Part shown: positions 42,245 to 51,853 of the stretch, piece after piece | How positions within the stretch are numbered: position 1 is the first letter of the stretch | How the letters are laid out: each line of letters starts with the position of its first letter | Translations under genes and position numbers: made by a program | DNA from: Persephonella atlantica | Lineage (GTDB): Bacteria; Aquificota; Aquificia; Aquificales; Hydrogenothermaceae | NCBI RefSeq assembly: GCF_016617615.1 | Contig: NZ_JAACYA010000002.1 | Span: 310,001 to 374,000 of the forward strand | DNA length: 64,000 nucleotides | Reading direction: 5' to 3' | The notes under the pieces: generated by a model | Told to the model about the DNA's origin: nothing | The model's input: only the letters and a program-made list of their open reading frames with translations | The model's database searches: none

Positions 42245-42336
42245 AAAGTGAAACAGTTTTATTTTAACAAAATTTATGGTAAATTTTTTTCAGAATAATT
42301 ATTAATTAATTAATAAAAAAATGGGGAGGAAGGGGA

Positions 42337-43146
42337 ATGGATAACGTTATTAACACTATTGTTAGTTTTTCCATTGATTATGGCGTCCGTTTTGCTGGAG
42401 CTGTTCTTGTATTTTTTATTGGATGGATAGTATCTAAAAAGATTGTATCTTTTGCCAGAAAGACAATGGAAAAGGCTGGGTTTGACATCACTCTGGCGAA
42501 ATTTTTAGGAGATTTTGCTTACGTAATTCTCATCATTTTAGTAATTATTGCTTCCCTTGGAACGTTAGGAGTGAATACCACATCTTTTGTCGCCATTTTA
42601 GGTGCGTTAACCTTTGCAGTAGGTTTTGCATTAAAAGACCAGCTCTCAAACTTTGGAGCAGGTGTTTTGCTTCTTATCTTCAGGCCATTTAAGGTGGGAG
42701 ATTTTGTAGAAGCTGGAGGTGCTACAGGGGCAGTGGAGGAAATTGGTATAATTAATACCAAAATGAGAACAGGAGACAACAGGCTAATCTATGTTTCAAA
42801 TTCTAATATTGTTGGAGGAAACATAACAAATTATTCTGCAAAGGATACCAGAAGAATAGACCTGACAATTGGCGTAGGATATGAAGATGATTTGAAAAAA
42901 GTGAAAGAGGTTGTATGGGACATTTTAAACAGTGATGACAGAATTTTGAAAGAGCCAGCACCTACAGTAGCTGTGTCTGAACTTGCAGATAGTAGCGTAA
43001 ATTTTGTGGTTAGACCGTGGGTAAAATCATCAGATTACTGGCCAGTATACTTTGATTTGTTGGAAACTATCAAAACAAGGTTTGATAGAGAAGGAATAAA
43101 CATTCCTTATCCTCAGATGGATATTCACATAAAGAAAGAAAGTTAA
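42337..43146 (+). CDS. mscS: Small-conductance mechanosensitive channel MscS
   Basis: Osmotic safety valve of the inner membrane. 269 residues with three transmembrane helices; TM3 has the Gly/Ala-rich VAILGALTFAVGFALKDQLSNFGAG pore lining (split here at about residues 87-111), followed by the beta domain (PFKVGDFVEAGGATGAVEEIGI) and the C-terminal alpha/beta vestibule. Strong GGAGGAAGGGG ribosome site. Confidence 0.95.
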   Translation: MDNVINTIVSFSIDYGVRFAGAVLVFFIGWIVSKKIVSFARKTMEKAGFDITLAKFLGDFAYVILIILVIIASLGTLGVNTTSFVAILGALTFAVGFALKDQLSNFGAGVLLLIFRPFKVGDFVEAGGATGAVEEIGIINTKMRTGDNRLIYVSNSNIVGGNITNYSAKDTRRIDLTIGVGYEDDLKKVKEVVWDILNSDDRILKEPAPTVAVSELADSSVNFVVRPWVKSSDYWPVYFDLLETIKTRFDREGINIPYPQMDIHIKKES

Positions 43147-43157
43147 AGGAGAGAAAT

Positions 43158-43880
43158 ATGAAAAAAAGGTTTATCTTAGCAACTGCAGTATTAACAGGTA
43201 TATCTGCTATTTCCTATGCTCAGGAAGAAAAGCCTTTAAAACTGCATGGAGAACTTTCCTATGTGAAAACATCTGGAAACTCTAAAACTGAAACATTCGC
43301 AACAAAGTTAGAAGTGCTAAAGGTTTATATAAAAAACCGGCTCACCGGGAAAGGGGAATTTTTATATGGAAAAACAAATAATACAGAAAACACGAACAAA
43401 CTTTACCTGCTTGGAAGATGGGAAAGGTTATTTAATGAGAAACTTTTCGGATTTTTGCAGGGAGACTATCTAAAAGACAAATTTTCTGGATATGATTACA
43501 GAACTGTATGGTCAGCTGGAATAGGTTATGACATCATAAAAACAGAAAAACATTATCTAAAAGGACTAATATCAATAGGTTATACCTTTGAAGACTTTAA
43601 AACAGGAGGAAGCAACGACTACACTACAGGAACTGCTGAACTTGACTACACGTGGCAGATTTTAGAAAATCTGAAATTCAAAGAGGAGTTTAGATACAGA
43701 ACAAATTTAGAAGATACTAATGTCTACTTTGTAAACTCTGACAGCTCTGTTCAGGTTAAGATAAATGCCCACTTTTCCCTTGGGGTAGGCTATAAGATTG
43801 CATACCAGAACAGACCCCCTTCTCCCGGAATCAAAAAAACAGACACAACATTTCTGACTTCACTTATTGTAGATTTTTAA
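43158..43880 (+). CDS. DUF481-family outer-membrane protein (YdiY-like)
   Basis: 240 residues: a signal peptide (to ISYA), then LHGELSYVKTSGNSKTETFA, the hallmark start of DUF481 (salt-induced outer-membrane protein) barrels, and amphipathic strands to a terminal Phe (SLIVDF). It lies 11 bases after mscS, which suggests a shared osmotic role; function in the family is poorly defined. Confidence 0.85.
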   Translation: MKKRFILATAVLTGISAISYAQEEKPLKLHGELSYVKTSGNSKTETFATKLEVLKVYIKNRLTGKGEFLYGKTNNTENTNKLYLLGRWERLFNEKLFGFLQGDYLKDKFSGYDYRTVWSAGIGYDIIKTEKHYLKGLISIGYTFEDFKTGGSNDYTTGTAELDYTWQILENLKFKEEFRYRTNLEDTNVYFVNSDSSVQVKINAHFSLGVGYKIAYQNRPPSPGIKKTDTTFLTSLIVDF

Positions 43881-43881
43881 A

Positions 43882-43897
43882 AGGGGCAGATGCCCCT
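43882..43897. terminator. Hairpin terminator between DUF481 gene and tkt
   Basis: AGGGGC-AGAT-GCCCCT, a perfect 6-bp stem. On the minus strand it is followed by TTTTAAAAAT, so it mainly serves tkt; it also lies directly after the plus-strand stop at 43880. Confidence 0.65.
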
Positions 43898-43898
43898 G

Positions 43899-45890
43899 TT
43901 ATCTATGTATAAGAAGTTTCTTTGCTCTTCTGACAATATTCTCAGCAGTAAATCCAAACCTTTCCATCAGCTCATTACCAGGAGCTGAAGCTCCAAAACT
44001 GTTCATTCCAATAACATCTCCCTTCTCTCCAACAATCTCTCTCCATCCCAAAGAAGAACCAGCTTCAACGGCAATCTTTGGGATATCTTCAGGAAGAACA
44101 GACTTTCTGTAATCTTCATCCTGCTGGAAAAACAGCTCCCACGAAGGCATTGAAACAACTCTTGTCTTTATTCCTTCTTTTTCTAAGATTTCAGCAGCTT
44201 CAAGGCATATATGAACTTCAGAACCTGTTCCTATAAGGATGATATCTAAATGTTCACTGTCTTTCAGTATGTAAGCACCTTTTTTAACACCTTCCCTGAC
44301 AGGATATTTATCAGGGTCAAGGACAGGAACGTTCTGTCTTGTCAGTACAAGAACAACAGGCTTTTTCTCCTTTATAGCAATCTTCCACGCCTCAACAGTT
44401 TCATTTGCATCTGCTGGCCTGATTACTGTGAGGTCTGGCATTACTCTAAAGCTCATAAGATGTTCAACAGGCTGATGGGTTGGACCATCTTCTCCTACGC
44501 CAATACTGTCGTGGGTATAAACAAAAATAGAATGAATCCCCATCAGTGCAGCAAGTCTGACTGACGCCCTCATGTAGTCAGAAAATACAAAAAATGTTGC
44601 TCCAAAAGGTATCAATCCTCCATGGAGAGCCATTCCGTTAACAGCAGCTCCCATGGCATGTTCTCTGATACCAAAATGTATGTTTCTACCTGATGGGCTG
44701 TCGCAGTAAAAATCTCCTTTTCCTTTTAAAACCACCTTATTAGAAGATGCAAGGTCTGCTGAACCACCTATCAGGTTTGGAATTTTTTCTGCAAGTATGT
44801 TCAGTGTTTCTCCAGAAGCAGACCTTGTTGCAATTTTCTTTGAAGTATCTGTATAAACAGGCAGACCCTCTTCCCAGTTTTCTGGTATTTCTCCGCTGAT
44901 AAATCTCTCAAACTCCTCTGCAAGCTCTGGATATTTTTTGCGATACTCTTTAAACATCTCATTCCATTCCTGTTCTAACTTTCTTCCTTTTTCTACAGCC
45001 TTTCTGAAGTGATTTAACGCTTCCTGTGGAACATAGAACATTCTGTCTTCTGGAAATCCTAAAGCCTTTTTTGTTTTCTTTGCTTCTTCTTCAGAAAGAG
45101 GAGCTCCGTGAACAGCTGGGTTGTCCTGTTTTGGAGAATGCCAGCCTATGTGGGTTTTTATCCTGATAAGTGAAGGTCTTTCCTTTTCATCCTGTGCTGC
45201 CTTTATTGCTCCATATATTGCATCTAAATCTTCACCATCTGGAACTGTTATAACATGCCAGCCGTGGGCTTTGAACCTCAGCTCTATGTCTTCTGTCCAT
45301 GTGATATCTGTTGGGCCGTCAATGGTTATATGGTTGTCGTCGTAAAGGTATATCAGTTTACCAAGCTTCAGTCTTCCTGCCAGTGCTGCAGCTTCAGATG
45401 ATATCCCTTCCATAAGGTCTCCATCAGAAACAATGGCATAGGTATAATGGTCAACAATGTTAAACCCTTCTCTGTTAAAGTAATTAGACAGAAAACATTC
45501 AGCTATTGCCATTCCAACACCCATTCCAAAACCCTGACCTAAAGGTCCTGTCGTTGCTTCAACACCGGGAGTGTGCCCATACTCTGGATGACCGGGAGTT
45601 TTACTTCCCCACTGCCTGAATCTTTTCAGCTCTTCAAGGGAAAGGTCATAACCATATAGATGAAGCAGTGAGTAAAGCATGGCAGATGCATGACCTGCAG
45701 AAAGGATAAACCTGTCTCTGTTGAACCATTGGGGATTTTCAGGATTGTGTCTGAGGAATTTATCCCACAGGACATAAGCCATAGGAGAAGCTCCAAGGGG
45801 CATTCCAGGATGTCCTGACTTTGCTGTCTGTATCTGGTCAAGGGAAAGAACCCTTATAGTGTTAATACACAGCCAGTCAATATTTTCCAT
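43899..45890 (-). CDS. tkt: Transketolase
   Basis: TPP-dependent transfer of two-carbon units in the pentose phosphate pathway. 663 residues, standard length. The thiamine site is [18 protein letters not shown]-like (SDGDLMEG, about 155), with [20 protein letters not shown] upstream, pyrimidine-binding [14 protein letters not shown] and [18 protein letters not shown], and the C-terminal domain [16 protein letters not shown] single gene, ending at a hairpin terminator. Confidence 0.97.
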   Translation of the reverse strand: MENIDWLCINTIRVLSLDQIQTAKSGHPGMPLGASPMAYVLWDKFLRHNPENPQWFNRDRFILSAGHASAMLYSLLHLYGYDLSLEELKRFRQWGSKTPGHPEYGHTPGVEATTGPLGQGFGMGVGMAIAECFLSNYFNREGFNIVDHYTYAIVSDGDLMEGISSEAAALAGRLKLGKLIYLYDDNHITIDGPTDITWTEDIELRFKAHGWHVITVPDGEDLDAIYGAIKAAQDEKERPSLIRIKTHIGWHSPKQDNPAVHGAPLSEEEAKKTKKALGFPEDRMFYVPQEALNHFRKAVEKGRKLEQEWNEMFKEYRKKYPELAEEFERFISGEIPENWEEGLPVYTDTSKKIATRSASGETLNILAEKIPNLIGGSADLASSNKVVLKGKGDFYCDSPSGRNIHFGIREHAMGAAVNGMALHGGLIPFGATFFVFSDYMRASVRLAALMGIHSIFVYTHDSIGVGEDGPTHQPVEHLMSFRVMPDLTVIRPADANETVEAWKIAIKEKKPVVLVLTRQNVPVLDPDKYPVREGVKKGAYILKDSEHLDIILIGTGSEVHICLEAAEILEKEGIKTRVVSMPSWELFFQQDEDYRKSVLPEDIPKIAVEAGSSLGWREIVGEKGDVIGMNSFGASAPGNELMERFGFTAENIVRRAKKLLIHR

Positions 45891-46031
45891 TTACCGCTCT
45901 CCTAAAAAATTTTTCCAGACAAATTATTATAAAACTTTATACCTTCCTTTATCCTGATTTTTGTTAGATGTTGAAGTTAAATTATTTTTATAATAAACTA
46001 TTGTTTTGCAAATTCAGTTATGGAGGAAGAG

Positions 46032-46430
46032 ATGCATCAGCTGATACAAGAAATAGAAAAACAGTACATGCCAGCAGATTTTCCAGAGTTCAGGGTTGGT
46101 GATACTGTAAAAGTTCATGTAAAGGTGAAAGAGAGGAACAAAGAGAGAATACAGGTTTTTGAAGGTGTTGTTATCAGAATCAAAGGTAGTGGAACAGGGA
46201 AGTCTTTTACTGTAAGGAAAGAGTCTTACGGTGTAGGAATTGAAAGAACTTTTCCATTTGCATGCCCATCAATAGACAAAATAGAGCTGTCCAAGAGAGG
46301 TAAAGTCAGAAGGGCTAAACTTTACTACCTCAGAGAAAGAAGAGGAAAAGCTGCTAAAATCAGAGAAATCAAAGAGTGGGAGCTCAGAAAAAGGGCTCAA
46401 GAATCTGCAGCAGCAAAAGAAAACCAGTAA
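46032..46430 (+). CDS. rplS: Ribosomal protein L19
   Basis: Large-subunit protein at the 30S-50S interface. About 132 residues: [76 protein letters not shown]. The ATG at 46032 follows GGAGG by 5 bases and matches the usual MxxLIxxIE start. The upstream ATG at 46020 would place that ribosome site inside the gene, so it is rejected. A Glu/Ala-rich tail ends the protein. Confidence 0.95.
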   Translation: MHQLIQEIEKQYMPADFPEFRVGDTVKVHVKVKERNKERIQVFEGVVIRIKGSGTGKSFTVRKESYGVGIERTFPFACPSIDKIELSKRGKVRRAKLYYLRERRGKAAKIREIKEWELRKRAQESAAAKENQ

Positions 46431-46434
46431 ATGT

Positions 46435-47031
46435 ATGCTTGAGATTGAAAAATCTCTCTACAGCAAAGGATACAGCAAGATTGTTGGTATTGATGAAGCA
46501 GGAAGGGGGCCCCTTGCGGGTCCTGTAGTTGCTGCTGCTGTCATATTTCCTATAGACATAAAGCCATTCATATTTAGAGACTCAAAAAAGCTTTCTCCAA
46601 AAGAAAGAGAAAGACTGTTCCACCAGATTAAAGAGAATGCCGTATCTGTTGGTATCGGTATCGTTGACAGCACAGTTATTGACAGGATAAACATTTACAA
46701 TGCAACAAAATTGGCAATGGAAAGAGCCCTTGAAGACCTGAAAACAGACTACGACTATATTATTACCGATTACGTCAGATTTGACCCTTACCCCCACATA
46801 TCAGTGAAAAAAGCTGACGAAAAAAGTCTGTCTGTTGCTGCAGCATCAATCATAGCAAAAGTGATAAGAGACAGGATAATGGAAGAGTTTTCCAAGGTAT
46901 ATCCCCACTCTTTTGACAGACACAAAGGATATCCAACAAAGCTCCACAGAGAAGAGATTATGAAATACGGCCTTACACCTATCCACAGAAAAAGTTTTAA
47001 TACAGGTATCCAGCACAGGCTTGAGCTATGA
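46435..47031 (+). CDS. rnhB: Ribonuclease HII
   Basis: Removes ribonucleotides from DNA. 198 residues. GIDEAGRGPLAGPVVAAAV carries the first catalytic Asp-Glu; DSKKLSPKERE, DYIITDYVR, KADEKSLSVAAASIIAKVIRDRIM and GYPTKLHREEI complete the family pattern. It begins 4 bases after rplS, the usual rplS-rnhB neighbourhood, and overlaps bioW by 4. Confidence 0.96.
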   Translation: MLEIEKSLYSKGYSKIVGIDEAGRGPLAGPVVAAAVIFPIDIKPFIFRDSKKLSPKERERLFHQIKENAVSVGIGIVDSTVIDRINIYNATKLAMERALEDLKTDYDYIITDYVRFDPYPHISVKKADEKSLSVAAASIIAKVIRDRIMEEFSKVYPHSFDRHKGYPTKLHREEIMKYGLTPIHRKSFNTGIQHRLEL

Positions 47032-47771
47032 AACTGTTCAGTGTAAAAGGCAGAAGTTCCCTAAATGGAAAACATCAATCGGGAGCTGAAAGGATAGCCT
47101 CTGAAAAAGAGTTAGACAAAGTTTTAACCCAGATAAATAAAAAAATAACAAGAAAACCTTTTGATTATCTTTCCATAAAAGTCAGTATTATCAAAAAACA
47201 GCCTCCCGTTATAAAAACTCTTAAGATTGTTGAAATAATTGCAGATAGTGTGGAAGAAGCAACACAAAAAGCCGTAGAGCTTTTACATTCAGCAACAGGA
47301 CTGTCAGAGAAAAAGATTAAAAAGCTGATTAAAACAGTTCACACAGGAGCTTCTCCTGACGGAAATAACATGAGGGGAGCAATGATAGTAAACCAGAAAG
47401 GTGAAAGGATAGAGTTAGACCCATTCAGAGGAGTCAGAACAACAGAAGTGGATTTTATAGATAGAGATAAAGTATTACAGAAACTAAAAACAAAGGGTTA
47501 TACAGAAAGAACGTTAGATGCCCTTGCTATATCTTCAAAAAATATGAGCCATCCAGACATGTTAGCTGAGTTCTGCATCTCTGACGAACCAGATTATCTG
47601 ACTGGATACATCGCCACAAAAGGCTGTTACTACAGATTAACCCCTCTAAAAGAGAAAGGAAACCCCAAAGGAGGAAGAATATACTTTGTGAAAGATGGTG
47701 TAAACATAGAAAACCTTTACAACTACTTAGAAAAAGAGGCAGTGCTGATTGAATACACAGACACTGATTGA
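47028..47771 (+). CDS. bioW: 6-carboxyhexanoate-CoA ligase (pimeloyl-CoA synthetase)
   Basis: Activates free pimelate to pimeloyl-CoA for biotin synthesis. 247 residues, close to characterised BioW enzymes including that of Aquifex. Family marks: FSVKGRSSLNGKHQSGAERI at the N-terminus, RGAMIVN, and RGVRTTEVDF (the RGVR adenylate-binding motif). Coupled to rnhB by ATGA. It is followed by bioH- and bioC-like genes that represent the alternative way to make the same precursor. Confidence 0.9.
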   Translation: MKLFSVKGRSSLNGKHQSGAERIASEKELDKVLTQINKKITRKPFDYLSIKVSIIKKQPPVIKTLKIVEIIADSVEEATQKAVELLHSATGLSEKKIKKLIKTVHTGASPDGNNMRGAMIVNQKGERIELDPFRGVRTTEVDFIDRDKVLQKLKTKGYTERTLDALAISSKNMSHPDMLAEFCISDEPDYLTGYIATKGCYYRLTPLKEKGNPKGGRIYFVKDGVNIENLYNYLEKEAVLIEYTDTD

Positions 47772-48108
47772 AAAGTTGCTTATAAAAAAGGCAAAAGAGA
47801 AAAAAACTATCACATACTCACAGCTTGCACAGGAAATCAGTAAACTGTCAGAAGGAAAGTTTCCACAGAAAGGAAAGGTGATGTCACTACTTCTGACAAG
47901 GTATCTCCACAGCATCTGTAGCAGCTGTGTGTCAAAAAATCTTCCAATGTTAGGAAGCATAGTTGTAAGTAAAAAAACAGGGAAGCCGTCAGATGGTTTC
48001 TTTAAGTTTGCTTCAAAGCTCTACGGCATTAAACTGACAACAGATGAACAGAAGGAAAAATTCTGGCAAAATGAAATAAGAAAAGTTTTTGAGGTGTTTA
48101 AAGATTAA
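47749..48108 (+). CDS. Small protein of unknown function in biotin gene cluster
   Basis: Up to 119 residues. The N-terminal part (TYSQLAQEISKL) could be a winged-helix start; the middle reads NLPMLGSIVVSKKTGKPSDGFF, a pattern I have seen in uncharacterised small proteins but cannot name. The start is unclear: TTG at 47749 overlaps bioW by 23 bases, and TTG at 47776 is an alternative. It overlaps the next gene by 20 bases. A role in biotin synthesis is suggested only by position. Confidence 0.6.
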   Translation: MNTQTLIEKLLIKKAKEKKTITYSQLAQEISKLSEGKFPQKGKVMSLLLTRYLHSICSSCVSKNLPMLGSIVVSKKTGKPSDGFFKFASKLYGIKLTTDEQKEKFWQNEIRKVFEVFKD

Positions 48109-48766
48109 AAAAATATTTATTCATGGATGGAGTTTTTCTTCCCAGATATGGAAAAATCTGTATAATGCTGAAAACAGCATATTTTTAGACCTTCCATTTC
48201 ACGGCAGTAACAGAGACTACACAGACAGTCAGATTTTAGAAAAGTTCAGCAGTGACGTTTTACAGACAATAGAGCAGTCACAAGAGGAGGTGTCTTTAAT
48301 TGGCTGGTCTTTGGGAGCTACTGTCTGCGTTCTTACTGCACTGAAAAAACCCAAAAAACTGAAAAAAATAATCCTTGTGGGATTTTCCCCAAAATTTATG
48401 GACAGGAAGTTAGGGCACAACCCTGTTTTTGTGAAAGCTTTTTTCCTTGCTCTAAAAACAGACTTTAAAGATACAGTTTTAAACTTCAGAAAACTGGCTA
48501 CCGGAAAGAAGTTTTCAGATATTCCTCTTCCACAAAAAGAAGGTAGCATAAAACTCCTCAGAGAATTTGTAAACCTTGATCTGACAGACAGTCTATCTCA
48601 GATAGATATTCCTGTTTACCTGATACACGGGAAAAAGGACAGAGTAATAAACTATCAGGCAAGTGTTTTTGCATCACAGCAGTTTAAAAATGCCCGATTA
48701 ATACTGACAGAAGACAACCACGCACCTTTTTTAAAAAACAGTGAGCTAATCGCCAGACTGGTATAA
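48089..48766 (+). CDS. Alpha/beta hydrolase, BioH-like
   Basis: 225 residues. Nucleophile Ser in LIGWSLGATV (GxSxG), Asp in HGKKDRVI and His in DNHAPF form the catalytic triad; IFIHGWSFSSQIW is the oxyanion region. Together with the bioC-like gene 31 bases downstream it is probably the pimeloyl-ACP methyl ester carboxylesterase that removes the BioC methyl group. The start is TTG at 48089, inside the end of the previous gene. Generic hydrolase function cannot be excluded. Confidence 0.75.
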   Translation: MRCLKIKKIFIHGWSFSSQIWKNLYNAENSIFLDLPFHGSNRDYTDSQILEKFSSDVLQTIEQSQEEVSLIGWSLGATVCVLTALKKPKKLKKIILVGFSPKFMDRKLGHNPVFVKAFFLALKTDFKDTVLNFRKLATGKKFSDIPLPQKEGSIKLLREFVNLDLTDSLSQIDIPVYLIHGKKDRVINYQASVFASQQFKNARLILTEDNHAPFLKNSELIARLV

Positions 48767-48797
48767 TACTGTTTCACAAAAACCTCAGGGAGGAAAA

Positions 48798-49511
48798 TTG
48801 AAAACCCTTATAAAGTTCTCATTTTCAAGATTTGCAGAAAGTTATGACCGGGAAGCGGTTTTACAGAAAAAGGCTGCACAGATACTTTTAGATTTTGCAG
48901 GAAAGCTTGAAGGGAAAGGTCTGGACATAGGCTGTGGAACAGGATTTTTATACAGACTGTCTGATTATCAGGATATGACAGGCATTGACATATCTCCTGA
49001 GATGGTCAGATTTTACAGCAAGTTTAACAGAAAAACAGTTATTGCAGATATGGAAAACCTGCCATTTAAAAAAAGCTCTTTTGATTTTGTTATATCTAAC
49101 TTCTCCATACACTGGGCAGATTTAGAAAAAATATCTAAAGAAGTAAAGAGAGTACTGAAAAAAGACGGACTGTTTATATTTAACATTCCTGTTCAGGGAA
49201 GTATGGAGTTTGTTGAACAGCTTTTAGGAAGCAGAAAGTTTGATTTTTTGTGTGCTCCTGATGTTTTAAAAATTCTCAGAGAAAAAGGCTTTGCTATTGA
49301 AGACTTTTTTGTTGAAAACATGCAGATAGAATTTTCCGATGGATACTCCCTTTTAGTACACCTCCACAGGACAGGTGTAGCAATAAACACAGAAAATCAG
49401 TCTATAGGAGAAAAAAGAAAAATTGTCCAGAGGTTTAAAAACCACACAGAAAAAGCCCTTTTAAACTTTAAGCTTCTGTTTGTTTACTGCCAGAAAAAAT
49501 CTTCGTCCTGA
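48798..49511 (+). CDS. bioC: Malonyl-ACP O-methyltransferase, BioC-like
   Basis: 237 residues with FSRFAESYDREAVLQKKAA at the start (the BioC form of the N-terminus), SAM motif LDIGCGTGFLYRL, acidic GIDISPEMV, DFVISNFSIHWADL and KRVLKKDGLFIFNIP. BioC methylates malonyl-ACP so that the fatty acid machinery can extend it to pimelate. TTG start with GGAGG four bases upstream. Its last 44 bases overlap the convergent gene at 49468. Confidence 0.82.
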   Translation: MKTLIKFSFSRFAESYDREAVLQKKAAQILLDFAGKLEGKGLDIGCGTGFLYRLSDYQDMTGIDISPEMVRFYSKFNRKTVIADMENLPFKKSSFDFVISNFSIHWADLEKISKEVKRVLKKDGLFIFNIPVQGSMEFVEQLLGSRKFDFLCAPDVLKILREKGFAIEDFFVENMQIEFSDGYSLLVHLHRTGVAINTENQSIGEKRKIVQRFKNHTEKALLNFKLLFVYCQKKSSS

Positions 49512-49785
49512 ATACCCTCATCTTCTGTCCATCTACCACCTCAAACTCAGGAGGCAGAATATCTTCAATAGTGTGGAGTTCCTTTATCCCATACTGACTG
49601 CACAGAACATTTATAGACTTTATTATCTCTTCCTTTTCCATCACAGAGGTTTCCCAGTATGTGGCAAACACAAGATTTCCCTGTGCATCGTGAATTGCAA
49701 GCCTTATCTCATCTACAATTTCTTCCTCAGGGTCTCCATACATGGTAAGTGTTCCGTAAAGCTCCTTTTCCATAGCTAACTCCAT
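49468..49785 (-). CDS. Small conserved-looking protein of unknown function
   Basis: 105 residues, acidic, one domain with alternating strands (LYGTLTMYGDPEEEIVDEIRL, NLVFATYWETSVM) and a helix. No motif recognised. The ATG at 49785 has GGAGTTAGCT upstream; the ATG at 49773 is an alternative. It converges on bioC with a 44-base overlap, so the two could interfere with each other through antisense transcription. Confidence 0.55.
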   Translation of the reverse strand: MELAMEKELYGTLTMYGDPEEEIVDEIRLAIHDAQGNLVFATYWETSVMEKEEIIKSINVLCSQYGIKELHTIEDILPPEFEVVDGQKMRVFRTKIFSGSKQTEA

Positions 49786-49867
49786 TTTTTATACAGCATT
49801 CTAACACTTTTGATTAAAAATTCCCAAACTGATAAAATATTGAAACTATCAAAATCAGAGGTAATCA

Positions 49868-50524
49868 ATGCCTTACAGACTGTATCAGGAAGAAAAGCAG
49901 AAAGCTGTTAACATTTTGAATGATATAAAAGTAAAGCTTTACAGCAGAGGATGGTTTCCTGCAACAAGCGGAAACCTGTCCTACAAATTACACGACGACC
50001 CTCTATACTTTGCTATCACCAGCAGCGGCAGAGATAAAGGAACAGTAACCCATGAGGATGTAATATTTGTAGATAAAGAAGCAAAACCTATTGAAAAAAC
50101 AAAACTCAAACCTTCAGCAGAAACAAAAATCCACTCACAGATTTACCAGAAAACAGATGCAGGATGCATCATCCACATTCACACGGTAAATAACAACTTT
50201 GTTTCTTCTGTTTTTTTTGATGAAGGATTTGTTCCCCTGAAAGATATGGAGATGATAAAAGCCCTTGACATATGGGAAGAAAATGCATACATAAAAGTGC
50301 CCATAATAGAAAACTTCTTTGATTTAGATAAACTTGCTGAAGAAGCAGGAAAGGCAATAAACCCTTCTGTTCCGGGACTGCTGGTAAAAAACCACGGAAT
50401 ATACGCATGGGGGAAAGATGAGTTTGAGGCAAAAAGACATATTGAAGCCTTTGAGTTTATGTTTGAGCACATGAAAAACATGATTATATTCAGAGGAACA
50501 AAAAATATATTTCAGGAGGAGTAA
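49868..50524 (+). CDS. mtnB: Methylthioribulose-1-phosphate dehydratase
   Basis: Methionine salvage enzyme of the class II aldolase fold. 218 residues: RGWFPATSGNLSYKL, ITSSGRDKGTVTHEDV, KPSAETKIHSQIY, the zinc ligands HIHTVNN, and LLVKNHGIYAWG with the third His. It is separated from mtnD by one base, so the two act in sequence. The later or bridging enzymes (MtnC, MtnW/X) are not in the window. Confidence 0.92.
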   Translation: MPYRLYQEEKQKAVNILNDIKVKLYSRGWFPATSGNLSYKLHDDPLYFAITSSGRDKGTVTHEDVIFVDKEAKPIEKTKLKPSAETKIHSQIYQKTDAGCIIHIHTVNNNFVSSVFFDEGFVPLKDMEMIKALDIWEENAYIKVPIIENFFDLDKLAEEAGKAINPSVPGLLVKNHGIYAWGKDEFEAKRHIEAFEFMFEHMKNMIIFRGTKNIFQEE

Positions 50525-50525
50525 G

Positions 50526-51065
50526 ATGCCAAAGATTGTTTTTAGAGATACAAGTGAAACGATAGAAGGTGTTGAAGCTGTAAAGGAGTTCCTCAGCAGA
50601 TACGGCATAACCTATGACAACTGGGGCGTTGACAGACTGCCAGAGAAGCTGAGGAAGGAGTACAACCTGACAGAAGAAGAGCAACAGGAGATAATAAATG
50701 CTTACAGGGAAGAGTTAGAAAAACTGAAAAAAGAGAAAGGATACATAACAGAAGACATTGTAGTTCTTTCAGAGAACACACCAAATCTTGAACAGCTGAT
50801 GGCAAAGTTTAAAAGGGAACATCACCACACAGACGATGAGGTAAGGTTTGTTGTTGACGGCAGTGGAATATTCCCTGTGAAGATTGAGGGAAAAATTGTT
50901 GAGATACACGTTGGGCCAGGAGATTTGATTGTTGTTCCAGCTGGAGCAAGACACTGGTTTGAGTTAGATGAAAACAGAAAAATCAAATGTATAAGGGTGT
51001 TCAAAACACCTGCAGGATGGGAAGCTATATACAACGAAAACGAAAAGGCAACAATGAACGATTAG
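50526..51065 (+). CDS. mtnD: Acireductone dioxygenase
   Basis: Opens the acireductone to the keto acid precursor of methionine and formate. 179 residues of cupin fold. Metal ligands lie in EHHHTDDEVRFVVDG (two His and Glu) and PAGARHWFEL (His). Directly downstream of mtnB and 10 bases before fabI, with which it is probably co-transcribed. Confidence 0.94.
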   Translation: MPKIVFRDTSETIEGVEAVKEFLSRYGITYDNWGVDRLPEKLRKEYNLTEEEQQEIINAYREELEKLKKEKGYITEDIVVLSENTPNLEQLMAKFKREHHHTDDEVRFVVDGSGIFPVKIEGKIVEIHVGPGDLIVVPAGARHWFELDENRKIKCIRVFKTPAGWEAIYNENEKATMND

Positions 51066-51075
51066 GGAGGGATAA

Positions 51076-51846
51076 ATGGGACTGTTAGAGGGAAAAAAGG
51101 CATTAATCCTTGGAGTGGCAAACAACAAAAGTATTGCTTACGGGATAGCAAAGGCTTTCCACAGGGAAGGAGCAGTTTTAGGTTTTAACTATCTGAATGA
51201 AAAAATAGAAAAAAGGGTAAGACCAATAGCAGAGGAACTGGAAGCAGAAATTCTGATTAAATGCGATGTGTCTTCAGATGAGGAGATAAAAAATCTTGCA
51301 GAAACTGTAAAGGAAAAGTGGGGGAGTGTGGACATTATCGTTCACTCTATAGCTTATGCAAACAAAGAGTATCTGAAAGATTACTATTACAAGGTGGACA
51401 GAAAATCATTTTTAGAGGCAATGGATATAAGCGTTTACTCTTTCACAGCAATAGCAAGGGAGTTTATGGAGATATTCAATGAAGGAGGAAACCTGCTGAC
51501 TCTGTCTTATTATGGAGCAGAAAAGGTTGTTTACAACTATAATGTGATGGGAGTGGCAAAGGCTGCTCTAGAGGCATCTGTTAAATACCTTGCAAGGGAT
51601 TTAGGTAAGCTAAAAAATATAAGAGTCAACGCCATATCTGCAGGTCCTATAAAAACACTTGCAGCTTCAGGAATATCCCAGTTTAGCGAGATACAGAAAA
51701 TAGCAGCAGAAAGGGCTCCACTTAAAAGAACAGTTACCATTGATGAGGTAGGAAATGCTGCTGTTTTCCTGTGTAGTCCCCTTGCATCTGGAATAACAGG
51801 GGAGATTTTATATGTAGATGGAGGATACAACATTATTGGAATGTGA
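51076..51846 (+). CDS. fabI: Enoyl-[acyl-carrier-protein] reductase (NADH), FabI
   Basis: Last step of each fatty acid elongation cycle. 256 residues: cofactor-binding LILGVANNKSIAYGIAKA, HSIAYAN, catalytic Tyr and Lys in YNVMGVAKAALEASVKYLA (Tyr-x6-Lys), and the SAGPIKTLAASGI substrate loop. AGGGAGG ribosome site. It also links to BioC-type pimelate synthesis, which uses FabI. Confidence 0.95.
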   Translation: MGLLEGKKALILGVANNKSIAYGIAKAFHREGAVLGFNYLNEKIEKRVRPIAEELEAEILIKCDVSSDEEIKNLAETVKEKWGSVDIIVHSIAYANKEYLKDYYYKVDRKSFLEAMDISVYSFTAIAREFMEIFNEGGNLLTLSYYGAEKVVYNYNVMGVAKAALEASVKYLARDLGKLKNIRVNAISAGPIKTLAASGISQFSEIQKIAAERAPLKRTVTIDEVGNAAVFLCSPLASGITGEILYVDGGYNIIGM

Positions 51847-51853
51847 GGAGGTC

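Noticed and set aside
42209-42336. Possible cobalamin riboswitch before the BtuB-like receptor gene
   Set aside because: The region is only 128 bases, AT-rich, and has no B12-box-like conserved core; only a short palindrome is seen.
49786-49867. Possible SAM riboswitch before the methionine salvage genes
   Set aside because: Only about 80 AT-rich bases without stacked stems or the conserved core.
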